Assembly: GCA_025457915.1 (NCBI GenBank)
Contig: JALOTL010000019.1
Span: 1-60,459 of the forward strand
Source of the DNA: Spirochaetota bacterium
GTDB taxonomy: Bacteria > Spirochaetota > UBA4802 > UBA5550
Reading direction: 5' to 3'
Length of the DNA: 60,459 bases
Below, in pieces: positions 8,027-16,726 of the stretch. The position numbers and the translations under genes were made by a program. Within the stretch, counting starts at the first letter, position 1, and every line of letters begins with the position of its first letter. The notes under the pieces were generated by a model. That model saw only the letters and a list, made by a program, of their open reading frames with translations. It searched no databases and was not told the DNA's origin.

Positions 8027-8658
8027 TCCAGTTCATCATTATCCTTTTCGGCCTTACGATGCTTTACGTGTCGGTCACTACGCGAATCGAGAGCTACATC
8101 AAGGCCATCGCGGCGCAGGGGGTGATCCTTTTTCTCCTGGTACTGTTCGATTACGGGACGACCCACCTGGCCAATCTTATTTTCCTCTCGTTCGAGACGC
8201 TCGCGGTCAAGGCCGTAGCCATACCGCTTTTTTTGATATACATAATCCGCAAAAACGGGATTTTCCGCGAGGTGGACCCGTCCATCACCAACTACTCTTC
8301 CCTCGCGATCACGACCGCTATATTCGCCGCGGGTTTTTACATCGCGTACTGGACGGTGGGGGCCGTGAGCAATATCCGGCCGTTTTACTTCGGTATCTCC
8401 ATATCCACCATCGTTACGGGGCTGTTCATCATCATTTCGCGGAAGAAGATCATTACGCATGTCATGGGATACATGATGCTTGAAAACGGGATTTTTCTCC
8501 TGGCGCTTTCCATCGCCAGGGAGATGCCCTTTATCGTGGCGATGGGCGTGCTGCTCGACATCTTCATCGCGGTATATCTTCTGGGGCTTTTCATCAACAA
8601 GGTGCAGGATTCATATTCCGACACTCATATCGATGCCCTGGCAAAATTAAAGGACTGA
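8023..8658 (+). CDS. HyfE-type membrane subunit
   Basis: A 211-residue, almost wholly hydrophobic protein with about six helices. It fits HyfE, the membrane subunit of hydrogenase-4 type complexes that corresponds to NuoK-like helices plus extra segments. The C-terminal half (MGYMMLENGIFLLALS) carries the glutamate found in NuoK-related subunits. It lies between the NuoH-like and second antiporter genes, the gene order of hyf-type operons, and is coupled to both by overlap or a four-base gap. Confidence 0.87.
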   Translation: MIQFIIILFGLTMLYVSVTTRIESYIKAIAAQGVILFLLVLFDYGTTHLANLIFLSFETLAVKAVAIPLFLIYIIRKNGIFREVDPSITNYSSLAITTAIFAAGFYIAYWTVGAVSNIRPFYFGISISTIVTGLFIIISRKKIITHVMGYMMLENGIFLLALSIAREMPFIVAMGVLLDIFIAVYLLGLFINKVQDSYSDTHIDALAKLKD

Positions 8659-8662
8659 AATC

Positions 8663-10069
8663 ATGATAGAAACATTGATATTTCTTCCCATAGCGCTCGC
8701 CGTTCTCATCCTTATCGTGAGGAATAACACGCTGAATATCGTCGTGACGACGGTTTATGCCGCCGTGCTGCTGACGGTCTCCATAATGCTTTATCTGACC
8801 CCGGCTTCCTTCACCCCGTATTTCAGGTGTGATGATCTCAACATCCTTTTTCTGCTGGTGCTCGCCGCGGTATTTTTCGGCGTTGCCGTATTTATCATCG
8901 ATTTTTTGCGGAAAAACGAGGCGCCGGCGAAAAGCCAGGCACTCTTCACGGCAAACCTCCTGGTATTTATAGCTTCGATGACCGGAGTCATACTCTCGAC
9001 GCACCTGGCGCTCCTGTGGGTGTTCGTGGAGGCCACGACGCTCTCGAGCGCCTATCTCATTTTCTTCAGCCATTCCGACGCGTCCCTCGAGGCGACGTGG
9101 AAGTACCTTTTTATCTGCTCCATCGGGATCGCCATCGCCTTCGTGGGCATCATATTTCTTTCGATGGGTCTCGGCAATTCCGATTCGCTTTTTTTCGACG
9201 ACCTGTACGCAGGCGCGAGCTCCATAAACCCGTTCTGGCTTAAGCTCGCCTTTCCCTTCATGCTCGCCGGGTTCGGCACCAAGGTCGGGTTCGCGCCGAT
9301 GCACGCATGGCTCCCAGACGCGCATTCCGAGTCCCCGTCCCCGGTTTCCGCGCTCCTTTCCGGGACCCTTCTCAACGCCGCGCTTCTCGGGATCATGCGC
9401 GTAAATAAAATAATGACCCTGGCCGGAATGAAATGGTACGCGGAGAACCTTCTTCTTATAATCGGATTTATATCGATTTTCATTTCCGCCGTGTATATCA
9501 TAAGCATCAAGAACTACAAGCGGATGCTGGCGTATTCATCCATTGAAAACATGGGAATCATCGCCATATGCCTGGGGGTCGGAGGGGCGGGATTTTTTGC
9601 GGCGATGCTGCACCTCGCGGCCCATTCGTTCACGAAGGCGGCCTTCTTCCTCACTTCGGGGAACATCCTGCACCGGTTCAAATCCAAGAACATTGAAGAC
9701 GTGCGGGGCCTGTTAAAGGCCGACCCGACCACCGGATGGCTCTGGATGATCTGTTTCGCCGGCATCGTCGGCATACCGCCTTTCCCGATATTCCTGAGCG
9801 AGTTTCTCGTCGCCAGGACAATGATAGGAGCCGGCATGATTGTTCCGCTCGTTCTTTTTCTTTTTCTCCTGACCATCAACATGGCCGGGATCGGGAAAGC
9901 GGTCCTGCGCATGAGTTTCGGCGAACGCGTCGAAGACGCGGACACGCACAGGGCGGGGGTCCTTTCATACCTGCCTCAGTTTGCGTTCATCGCGCTTCTG
10001 CTTGCCATGGGCGTGACCCTGCCGCAGTTCGTGCAGACTATAATCCAGAAAGCCGCGGCTTTGCTGTAA
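8663..10069 (+). CDS. HyfF-type ion-translocating membrane subunit
   Basis: A 468-residue NuoN/NuoM/HyfF-like antiporter subunit with about 14 helices. It contains FGTKVGFAPMHAWLPDAHSESPSPVSALLSG and RMLAYSSIENMG, the two conserved half-channel regions of the family. It is the second ion-translocating module of this operon, so the complex has two antiporter-like subunits as in Hyf and in Ehr complexes. The next gene, the large catalytic-type subunit, follows within 20 bases. Confidence 0.92.
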   Translation: MIETLIFLPIALAVLILIVRNNTLNIVVTTVYAAVLLTVSIMLYLTPASFTPYFRCDDLNILFLLVLAAVFFGVAVFIIDFLRKNEAPAKSQALFTANLLVFIASMTGVILSTHLALLWVFVEATTLSSAYLIFFSHSDASLEATWKYLFICSIGIAIAFVGIIFLSMGLGNSDSLFFDDLYAGASSINPFWLKLAFPFMLAGFGTKVGFAPMHAWLPDAHSESPSPVSALLSGTLLNAALLGIMRVNKIMTLAGMKWYAENLLLIIGFISIFISAVYIISIKNYKRMLAYSSIENMGIIAICLGVGGAGFFAAMLHLAAHSFTKAAFFLTSGNILHRFKSKNIEDVRGLLKADPTTGWLWMICFAGIVGIPPFPIFLSEFLVARTMIGAGMIVPLVLFLFLLTINMAGIGKAVLRMSFGERVEDADTHRAGVLSYLPQFAFIALLLAMGVTLPQFVQTIIQKAAALL

Positions 10070-10088
10070 CAGGGAGGATGTGACGCTC

Positions 10089-11579
10089 ATGAAATGGATC
10101 AACACGAAAAACAACAGGCCGGTGCGGATAAAAGACGTTCCGGAGATGGGCATGGATGAGCTCCGCTCCCAGATCATACGCAGATGCCGCGAGGGAAGGC
10201 GGGTGGTCTCCTTCTTCGGCATGCCGAAAGGCCAATCGACTGCCATATACGCGGTGCTCGCCGACGACGACGCGTCGCGCCTGTACATTTCATCAGGCCT
10301 TATGGGGAAAGACCGCCGCTATCAGTCCATTACGCCGGAGGCGCCGCGCTTTCATATCTTCGAGCGCGAGCTGTTCGAAGACACCGGCATCCTTCCCGAG
10401 GGCCATCCCTGGCTCAAGGGCGTGCGTTTCGGACATGACCGCGCCGACCGTGAAAGCACGATGGAAAGATACCCCTTTTTCACCATGAAGGGCGAGGAGG
10501 TGCACGAGGTGGCCGTGGGCCCGGTCCATGCGGGAGTCATAGAACCGGGACATTTCCGGTTCATGTGCCAGGGCGAGGACGTCCACCATCTCGAGATACA
10601 GCTCGGGTACCAGCACCGCGGCGTGGAAGACCTCATGATCAGGAACTACCGCCGCTCGGGGATACACCTTGCAGAATCCATAGCGGGAGACACGGTGATC
10701 GGCCACGCGACCGCCTACGCGGACGCGATGGAGGCGCTTGCCGGAACGGAGATATCCCGGCGGGCGCAGTCGGTCCGCGCGATCGCGCTCGAGATGGAAC
10801 GGGCCGCGATCCATATCGGAGACCTGGGGGCCATCGCGAACGACGTGGCGTACCTGCTCGGGAACGCCGTCTTCGGCGTGACAAGGACGCTGGTAATAAA
10901 CACGCTGCTCGCGCTCTGCGGAAGCCGGTTCGGCCGCGGACTTGTGCGCGAAGGCGGCGTCGTTTTCGATTTTACGCCGGATCTCATCAAGGAATTCAGG
11001 GAAAAGCTCAATAAGGTATATCGCGATACCGAGCTCATGGCTGAAGAAATGTTCGAATCGGCGAGCGTCCTTTCCAGGCTTGACAATACCGGCGTGGTGG
11101 ACGCGGAGGCGGCCAGAAACATCGGCCTCGTCGGTCCCGCGGGACGGGCCTCCGGGTTTTCACTCGACGTCAGGGCCGACCATCCATTCGGCATCTACAG
11201 GTTTTATCCGATACATAAACGCACCATGAACAGCGGCGACGTGTTCGCCCGCGCCTACATGCGGTATATCGAGATAAAACAATCGATCGATTTTATCCTT
11301 GAACAGTTCGAGAGCATAGCGGACGACAGGCCTCTTATGCAGCCGCTGAAAAAGCATGTGCCGGACAGCCTTGTCGTTTCCATGACCGAGGGGTGGCGGG
11401 GCGAGATCGTGCACTGCGCCGTCACCGGGAAGAAGGGCGGGATCGTCAAGTACAAGATAAAAGACCCGTCCCTGCAGAACTGGTACGGCCTCGCTTATGC
11501 CGTGAGAAACAACGGCATTTCGGACTTCCCGCTCTGCAACAAGAGCTTCAATCTCTCATACTGCGGCAATGACCTGTAA
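10089..11579 (+). CDS. large subunit lacking NiFe ligands (Ehr-type NuoC-NuoD fusion)
   Basis: About 496 residues: an N-terminal NuoC/HycE-like domain (to about residue 150, with TGILPEGHPWLKGVRF) joined to a NuoD/hydrogenase large-subunit domain. In true NiFe hydrogenases the segment after the conserved GYQHRGVE helix carries C-x2-C; here it reads AESIAGDTVIGHATAY with no cysteine. The C-terminal motif, normally DPCxxC, is replaced by DFPLCNKSFNLSYCGNDL, whose two cysteines are eight residues apart. The protein therefore cannot hold a normal NiFe centre, matching the Ehr (energy-converting hydrogenase-related) complexes. The true reaction is unknown; ferredoxin-driven ion pumping with an unidentified acceptor is plausible. 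I start at ATG 10089; a GTG at 10080 is too close to the GGAGG site. Confidence 0.88.
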   Translation: MKWINTKNNRPVRIKDVPEMGMDELRSQIIRRCREGRRVVSFFGMPKGQSTAIYAVLADDDASRLYISSGLMGKDRRYQSITPEAPRFHIFERELFEDTGILPEGHPWLKGVRFGHDRADRESTMERYPFFTMKGEEVHEVAVGPVHAGVIEPGHFRFMCQGEDVHHLEIQLGYQHRGVEDLMIRNYRRSGIHLAESIAGDTVIGHATAYADAMEALAGTEISRRAQSVRAIALEMERAAIHIGDLGAIANDVAYLLGNAVFGVTRTLVINTLLALCGSRFGRGLVREGGVVFDFTPDLIKEFREKLNKVYRDTELMAEEMFESASVLSRLDNTGVVDAEAARNIGLVGPAGRASGFSLDVRADHPFGIYRFYPIHKRTMNSGDVFARAYMRYIEIKQSIDFILEQFESIADDRPLMQPLKKHVPDSLVVSMTEGWRGEIVHCAVTGKKGGIVKYKIKDPSLQNWYGLAYAVRNNGISDFPLCNKSFNLSYCGNDL

Positions 11580-11589
11580 GGAGAATGGC

Positions 11590-12342
11590 ATGTTTGAAAT
11601 ATTAAAGATACGGAAAAACCAGGGGCATCAGGCGATCCCCGACGTAACGAAGGCGGAGATCCGCAGGCCATTCAGGGGGTTTCCCTCCCTTGACGGATCG
11701 AAGTGCGGCAGGTGCGGCGTATGCCGGGAGGTATGTCCGGTGGGGGCCATTTCCGCAAAGCCCCTTTCCATTGACCTCGGGAAATGCGTTTTCTGCGGCG
11801 ATTGCGAGCGCCTGTGCCCTGAAAAATCGATCGTGTTTACGAATTTTCACAAAATAGCTTCAACATCGCGGGAATATCTTATCGTTGACGGATCAAAAAC
11901 GGCCGACGAGTACCAGGACGGGGCGGTAGAGGCCCGGAAGGAAATAAAAAGGATATTCGGCTCGTCGCTCAAACTGAGACAGGTTTCAGCCGCGGGATGC
12001 AACGGATGCGAGTGGGAGCTCAACGCCTGCGGAAACCCCAATTTCGACATGGGGAGATTCGGGATAGACATCGTGGCGTCGCCCCGCCATGCGGACGGAA
12101 TACTCATCACCGGGCCGATATCCGCGAACATGGCGCCCGCGCTCGAGGACGCCTACATGTGCACGCCGGACCCGAAGATCGTGGTCCTGGCCGGAAGCTG
12201 CGCGATCAGCGGCGGGGTGTTTCAGGGGTCCCCGGCTTTAAACCGTGAATTTCTGGGCAGGCGCAAGATAGATCTTTATATCCCCGGTTGTCCGGTACAT
12301 CCCCTTACCGTGGTGAACGGAATACTGCGTTTTATAAAATAA
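11590..12342 (+). CDS. fused 2[4Fe-4S] ferredoxin / NuoB-like small subunit
   Basis: A 250-residue protein joining two electron-transfer modules that are separate genes in E. coli (HycF and HycG). Residues about 35-85 form a two-cluster ferredoxin (CGRCGVCREVCP and CVFCGDCERLCP). The C-terminal part is NuoB-like, with CNGCEWE, GSCAISGG and PGCPVHP supplying the four cysteines of the cluster next to the large subunit. It would pass electrons from soluble ferredoxin to the large subunit. The start at 11590 is set by AAGGAG at 11578-11583. It ends the six-gene operon. Confidence 0.92.
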   Translation: MFEILKIRKNQGHQAIPDVTKAEIRRPFRGFPSLDGSKCGRCGVCREVCPVGAISAKPLSIDLGKCVFCGDCERLCPEKSIVFTNFHKIASTSREYLIVDGSKTADEYQDGAVEARKEIKRIFGSSLKLRQVSAAGCNGCEWELNACGNPNFDMGRFGIDIVASPRHADGILITGPISANMAPALEDAYMCTPDPKIVVLAGSCAISGGVFQGSPALNREFLGRRKIDLYIPGCPVHPLTVVNGILRFIK

Positions 12343-12413
12343 AAATACTTTTTTACCGCTTTTGTCGTGCAGCCCCGCGGCATTTCTTTGCCCCACCGGT
12401 GCCGGATTACCGG

Positions 12414-12441
12414 TTGACAGCGTACATTTACTGTTTATAAT
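12414..12441 (+). promoter_or_regulatory. consensus promoter upstream of the ferritin-like gene
   Basis: TTGACA (12414-12419), a 16-base spacer, then TATAAT (12436-12441). The two boxes match the sigma-70-type consensus exactly and read toward the ferritin-like gene at 12585, giving a leader of about 140 bases. The gene therefore has its own promoter, separate from the preceding complex operon. Confidence 0.8.
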
Positions 12442-12584
12442 ATGGAATGAAGCAGCGATGAACTGTTCGGTCAGTGGGCCCTTTGCCGTGTAAATTTTTT
12501 TGCATTAATATATGACATTGAGCCGGGTTGATGGTATATTCCCATTATGCCCCGCTCTCGCAATACAGAACCGAAGGAGGATAT

Positions 12585-13109
12585 ATGGATGAGAAACAGC
12601 GGCTGAATGCGCTGGAAGTGGCGCTGAATAACGAGAAGAACGAACGCGAATTCTATCTGAACCATGCCGGCAGGACCACCAATCCCGTCGGGAAGGCAAT
12701 GTTTAACCAGATCGCCGACGACGAGCTGGAGCACTACCAGAGGCTGAAAGAGCTTCACGCGAAATGGGAGAAGAACGAAAAATGGCCCGAGACCGTGCCC
12801 CTCACGGTAAAGCAGACCAACGTGAAAACGATTTTTGAATCCGTGATAAAGCAATCCAGGGAGGTGCCCGAAACGGACAGGGACGACCTTGCCGCGATCG
12901 AAGTTGCGACGCGCTTCGAGGCAAAGGGCGCGCAGTTGTACGCCGATATGAGCGACGCGTCCAGCGACCCGCGCGAGAAAGCATTCTTCAAACTGCTGGC
13001 CGGGATCGAGCGCGAGCATTTCCTGTCTCTCAAGGACACGGAGGAATTTCTCAAGGACCCGGCCGCATGGTTTACCAGAAAAGAGCATCACGGCCTTGAC
13101 GGCGCATAA
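12585..13109 (+). CDS. rubrerythrin-like diiron ferritin-family protein
   Basis: A 174-residue, mostly helical protein with two repeats of the diiron ferritin/rubrerythrin pattern: a Glu-bearing helix followed by an ExxH helix (DELEHYQRL and IEREHFLSL), with partner glutamates in EKNEREFY and ATRFEAKGAQLY. Such proteins reduce peroxide or handle iron in anaerobes. There is no rubredoxin-type CxxC zinc-ribbon domain, so it is closer to the erythrin/ferritin-like group than to full rubrerythrin. The start is set by AAGGAGG at 12574-12580. Its place between the two redox operons, both oxygen-sensitive, suggests protection against oxidants. Confidence 0.85.
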   Translation: MDEKQRLNALEVALNNEKNEREFYLNHAGRTTNPVGKAMFNQIADDELEHYQRLKELHAKWEKNEKWPETVPLTVKQTNVKTIFESVIKQSREVPETDRDDLAAIEVATRFEAKGAQLYADMSDASSDPREKAFFKLLAGIEREHFLSLKDTEEFLKDPAAWFTRKEHHGLDGA

Positions 13110-13290
13110 CGGTTGTTCTCCCCGACCAGGGGGGCGGCCATGTGGAGCGGGTTGAATTACGGATCGTGCCCGCGTGATCGTACCGTGACGGGTATAAAAT
13201 TTCACGCGGTAAAAAATTATTATTGCTTTTTAGGTTAATCTCGAAATAATTGTCGACAGTTATTACTATGCACTTACCATAGGAGCGCAT

Positions 13291-13842
13291 ATGCAGGAGA
13301 TTCGATTTCATGGAAGAGGCGGTCAGGGCGCGGTTACATCCGCGGAGCTCATAGCCATCGCGGCCATAAACACCGGCAACAGCGCGCAGGCCTTCCCCAG
13401 CTTCGGACCCGAGCGCAGGGGGGCGCCGGTTGTCGCTTTCTGCAGGGTCGACGACAAGAAGATCAATATCAGGGCAAAGGTGTACAATCCCGATGTCGTT
13501 ATAGTGCTCGATCCCGGGCTCGTTGAGCTTCTGGACCCCTCCGAGGGAATGAAAGACGGGGGCGTTCTCATCATCAACACGAAGAAGGGCCCGGATAGCG
13601 CCGGGAAGATACGCAACTCCTCCATCAGAATAGCGACGGTTGACGCGAATAAAATCGCCAGCGAGGAACTCGGGAGGGTGATAGTGAATACCACCATGAT
13701 CGGCGCGTTCATCAAGGCAACCGGGATCATCTCGATAGATGACATCAGGGAGCCCCTAATGGAACGTTTCGGGGCGAAGCTTGGCGCGAAGAATCTGAAG
13801 GCCCTTGAGCGCGCCTATAACGAGGTTGTAATTAAGGAATAA
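13291..13842 (+). CDS. porC: pyruvate:ferredoxin oxidoreductase gamma subunit
   Basis: A 183-residue gamma subunit of the 2-oxoacid:acceptor oxidoreductase family, with the opening RFHGRGGQGAVTSAE and the ERRGAPV segment that close over the thiamine site. It is the first of four tightly spaced por genes in the order gamma, delta, alpha, beta, the typical four-subunit arrangement of archaeal and deep-branching bacterial enzymes. GGAG lies upstream of the ATG. The 180 bases before it contain a possible weak promoter (TCGACA / TACCAT, 13252-13279). Confidence 0.93.
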   Translation: MQEIRFHGRGGQGAVTSAELIAIAAINTGNSAQAFPSFGPERRGAPVVAFCRVDDKKINIRAKVYNPDVVIVLDPGLVELLDPSEGMKDGGVLIINTKKGPDSAGKIRNSSIRIATVDANKIASEELGRVIVNTTMIGAFIKATGIISIDDIREPLMERFGAKLGAKNLKALERAYNEVVIKE

Positions 13843-13846
13843 CACT

Positions 13847-14140
13847 ATGGCTAAACCGATTGATCAGATAAACTGGCATGAATTGGAAATCGGCTCGGTT
13901 GTCACTGAAACCGGCAATGCCGTGCAATATGAAACCGGCTCCTGGCGTTCCGACAAACCGGTCGTAAACATGAGGCAGTGCATAAAATGCGGAGTCTGCT
14001 GGCTTTTTTGCCCGGACATGTGCATCGTCAGGGCTGAAGAGGGTCATTTTACCGCCAACCTTGCCTACTGCAAGGGTTGCGGCATCTGCGCGAAGGAATG
14101 CCCCGTGGGTTGCATAACCATGATCAATGAGGAGGCGTAA
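13847..14140 (+). CDS. porD: pyruvate:ferredoxin oxidoreductase delta subunit (ferredoxin)
   Basis: A 97-residue 2[4Fe-4S] protein with CIKCGVCWLFCP and CKGCGICAKECP in its C-terminal two thirds. This is the delta subunit that relays electrons from the thiamine-bound radical to external ferredoxin. It lies four bases after porC and four before porA. The N-terminal 45 residues (GSWRSDKPV) match the usual PorD extension that packs on the other subunits. Confidence 0.93.
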   Translation: MAKPIDQINWHELEIGSVVTETGNAVQYETGSWRSDKPVVNMRQCIKCGVCWLFCPDMCIVRAEEGHFTANLAYCKGCGICAKECPVGCITMINEEA

Positions 14141-14143
14141 CAT

Positions 14144-15322
14144 ATGAGCACGGTACGCAGGGGTGTCGAGGTTTCCATAGCTATGGCGGATGCCGTTGCT
14201 CAGGCGGACGTTGATGTGATCGCAGCGTATCCCATTACGCCGCAGACGCATATCGTCGAGCACCTCGCCGACATCGTGGCGGAAGGCGAGCTCGATGCCG
14301 AGTTCGTACCAGTGGAAAGCGAGCATTCCGCGATGAGCGTGTGCTGCGGCTCTTCCGCCGTTGGAGCGCGGACGTTTACCTCTACGAGTTCCCAGGGTCT
14401 CGCCCTTATGAGCGAAATATTTTTCATCGCCGCGGCCATGAGGTTTCCCATCGTCATGGCCCTGGCCAACAGGTCTCTATCGAGCCCCCTTTCAATATGG
14501 AACGACCATACGGACGTCATGATGGTGAGGGATGCCGGCTGGATCCACATATTCGTGGAAAACGGCCAGGAGGCATACGACAGCATCTTTTACGCCTTCA
14601 GGATAGCGGAAGACCCGCAGGTAATGCTGCCTGTGGCCATAAATCTCGACGGGTTCATCCTGACCCACATGGTCGAGCCCGTTGTGTACGAAGATAACGA
14701 CCTTATTAAAAAATACATACCGGAATTCAAGATGAAGAACACCCTTCATCCGGACCATCCGGTTTCCATGGGATGCTTCGCGATGCCGGAGATTTATACC
14801 GAGACGCAGATGAGCCGCGAGGCGGGCGTCGTAAACTCATATCCCGTGATCCTCAAGGCATGGGAGGAATGGGGCGGCCTCACGGGCAGGCACTACAAGC
14901 CGGTCGAAACCCACCGCGTTGAAGACGCTGAATACTGCATCGTCACCATGGGCTCCTTCGGCGAGACGGCCATGGAGGTCGCGGACCAGCTGAGGGAGGA
15001 AGGCGAAAAGATCGGGGTCGTGAAGATCCGTCTCTGGAGGCCTTTCCCCTTCGAGGAACTGCGTAAAGCGGTCCTCGGCAAGAAGTATCTCATCGTCATC
15101 GACCGCGCCATCAGTTTCGGCGGTCCCGGCGGCCCGCTTGCGCTGGAGATCCGTTCCGCCCTGTACAATAAAAAGGGCGCGCCCTCCATCGTGAATTATG
15201 TGGCCGGCCTGGCGGGGAGGGACGTCTCGCGCAAGGACTTCAGGGACATCATTCTCGAGGGGAAGAAAAAGGCGGCTTCCGACGACACCGATGGATTCAT
15301 CCTTTACGGATTGAGGGGATAA
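14144..15322 (+). CDS. porA: pyruvate:ferredoxin oxidoreductase alpha subunit
   Basis: A 392-residue alpha subunit with the pyruvate-type signature AAYPITPQTHIVE near the N-terminus, followed by the ESEHSAMS and TSSQGLALM segments of the thiamine-pyrophosphate PYR domain and a transketolase C-terminal-like domain (RLWRPFPFEEL). It forms the pyruvate pocket with the beta subunit. GGAGG at the end of porD serves as its ribosome site. The pattern fits pyruvate rather than 2-oxoglutarate or aromatic 2-oxoacids, but substrate specificity is not proven by sequence alone. Confidence 0.93.
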   Translation: MSTVRRGVEVSIAMADAVAQADVDVIAAYPITPQTHIVEHLADIVAEGELDAEFVPVESEHSAMSVCCGSSAVGARTFTSTSSQGLALMSEIFFIAAAMRFPIVMALANRSLSSPLSIWNDHTDVMMVRDAGWIHIFVENGQEAYDSIFYAFRIAEDPQVMLPVAINLDGFILTHMVEPVVYEDNDLIKKYIPEFKMKNTLHPDHPVSMGCFAMPEIYTETQMSREAGVVNSYPVILKAWEEWGGLTGRHYKPVETHRVEDAEYCIVTMGSFGETAMEVADQLREEGEKIGVVKIRLWRPFPFEELRKAVLGKKYLIVIDRAISFGGPGGPLALEIRSALYNKKGAPSIVNYVAGLAGRDVSRKDFRDIILEGKKKAASDDTDGFILYGLRG

Positions 15323-15331
15323 GGAGAGGGC

Positions 15332-16258
15332 ATGGATAAATATTCTGTATTTTCCGCTCGTCTGATCGAACAGACCGAGTATTTAACATCCGGCCACCGC
15401 GCCTGTCAGGGATGCGCCGAGGTCCTTGCCGTACGGCTAGTTCTCAAGGCCCTGGGCAGGGACACGATCGTGGCGATGTCCACGGGGTGCATGGAGATCA
15501 TATCATCGCCGCTTCCCCTGACTTCATGGAAGCTGCCCTGGATCCACAACGCGTTCGAAAATTCAGCCGCCGTCATCTCCGGATGCGAATCCGGCATGAA
15601 GGCCATGATGAGGAAGGGCAAGCTGCCCGCGAAGAAGATAAATTTTACGGCCATGGGCGGAGACGGCGCCACTGCGGATATCGGCATGGGAGCTCTGTCC
15701 GGCGCGCTGGAGCGCGGGCATGACATGGTTTACGTGTGCTACGACAATGAAGCCTACATGAACACCGGCATCCAGCGGTCCAGCTCGACCCCGTACGGCG
15801 CGAGCACCACTACGAGCCCGGCGGGAAAGGCGAGCATGGGCCAGCACACGCAGAAGAAGAACATGACCCAGGTTGCCGTGGCCCATAACATACCGTATGT
15901 CGCCACTGCCTGCCCGAGTTTCCCCTTCGACCTCATAGACAAGGTCAAGAGGGCGGCGGAGATGCCGGGACCGGCTTACGTTCACATCATGTCCGTCTGC
16001 CCCACCGGCTGGAGAATACCGCCCGAGGACGCGATTCGATACGGGAGACTGGCGGTCGATTCCTGCATGTTTCCACTGTACGAGGTAGTCAACGGGAAAT
16101 ACAGGCTGACCTATAGGCCGAATCCGATCATTCCCATCAGGGATTATCTTTCCGGCCAGGGAAGGTACAGGCATCTCACTGAACCTGATATTGAAAAAAT
16201 CAATGACATGGTCGGCAGGGAATATCAGAGGATCGTAAAAATGAGCGACGAGGTTTGA
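15332..16258 (+). CDS. porB: pyruvate:ferredoxin oxidoreductase beta subunit
   Basis: A 308-residue beta subunit. It carries the [4Fe-4S] and thiamine-site cysteines (HRACQGCAE, STGCMEI, the later SVCPTGWR) and the TPP motif running from GGDGATADIG to YDNEAYMNTG, which is characteristic of pyruvate enzymes. The gene ends two bases before the NuoE-like ATG, so pyruvate oxidation and the NADH-type module are on one transcript. Confidence 0.94.
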   Translation: MDKYSVFSARLIEQTEYLTSGHRACQGCAEVLAVRLVLKALGRDTIVAMSTGCMEIISSPLPLTSWKLPWIHNAFENSAAVISGCESGMKAMMRKGKLPAKKINFTAMGGDGATADIGMGALSGALERGHDMVYVCYDNEAYMNTGIQRSSSTPYGASTTTSPAGKASMGQHTQKKNMTQVAVAHNIPYVATACPSFPFDLIDKVKRAAEMPGPAYVHIMSVCPTGWRIPPEDAIRYGRLAVDSCMFPLYEVVNGKYRLTYRPNPIIPIRDYLSGQGRYRHLTEPDIEKINDMVGREYQRIVKMSDEV

Positions 16259-16260
16259 TT

Positions 16261-16719
16261 ATGGCTGTCAACATCAAAAAAATCGATGAAATAATAGCAA
16301 GATACGAGAAATCGGAAGAATCGCTCCTTGCGATACTGCAGGACTTTCAGCGGGAGTTCCGCTACGTTCCAGAAGAAGGAATGAAGAGACTGAGCGAAGT
16401 CCTTAATGTCTCCGAGAGCAAGATTTACGCGATGGGGACGTTTTACAAGGCCCTCTCCCTGGAACCCAGGGGAAAACACACCATCAAGATATGCATGGGG
16501 ACCGCCTGCCATCTTAAAGGCGCGGGCCAGATTATAGAGACCCTTGAGCGGGGACTCAATGTGGAGAGGAACCATACCACCAAGGACAAAAAGTTTACAA
16601 TAGAAAGCGTGAACTGCGTAGGGGCGTGCGCCATGGCGCCGGTCGTAGTGGTGGACGAAGACTATTTCGGGCATACAAGGCCCTCGAAGGTCACTGATAT
16701 CATCAATAAATATAATTAA
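16261..16719 (+). CDS. nuoE: NuoE-like thioredoxin-fold [2Fe-2S] subunit
   Basis: A 152-residue NuoE/HydC-type protein: an N-terminal helical domain (YEKSEESLLAILQDFQREF) and a thioredoxin-like [2Fe-2S] domain with CMGTAC and CVGACAMAP providing the four cysteines. It docks on NuoF and is found in complex I, NAD-linked formate dehydrogenases and bifurcating hydrogenases. Here it follows porB by two bases. The ATG at 16261 is preferred over the in-frame codon two residues upstream. Confidence 0.93.
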   Translation: MAVNIKKIDEIIARYEKSEESLLAILQDFQREFRYVPEEGMKRLSEVLNVSESKIYAMGTFYKALSLEPRGKHTIKICMGTACHLKGAGQIIETLERGLNVERNHTTKDKKFTIESVNCVGACAMAPVVVVDEDYFGHTRPSKVTDIINKYN

Positions 16720-16726
16720 AGGGTAA

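Noticed and set aside
10089-12342. Calling the complex a NiFe hydrogenase or formate hydrogenlyase
   Set aside because: The large subunit lacks the metal-ligand cysteines and no maturation genes are in the window.
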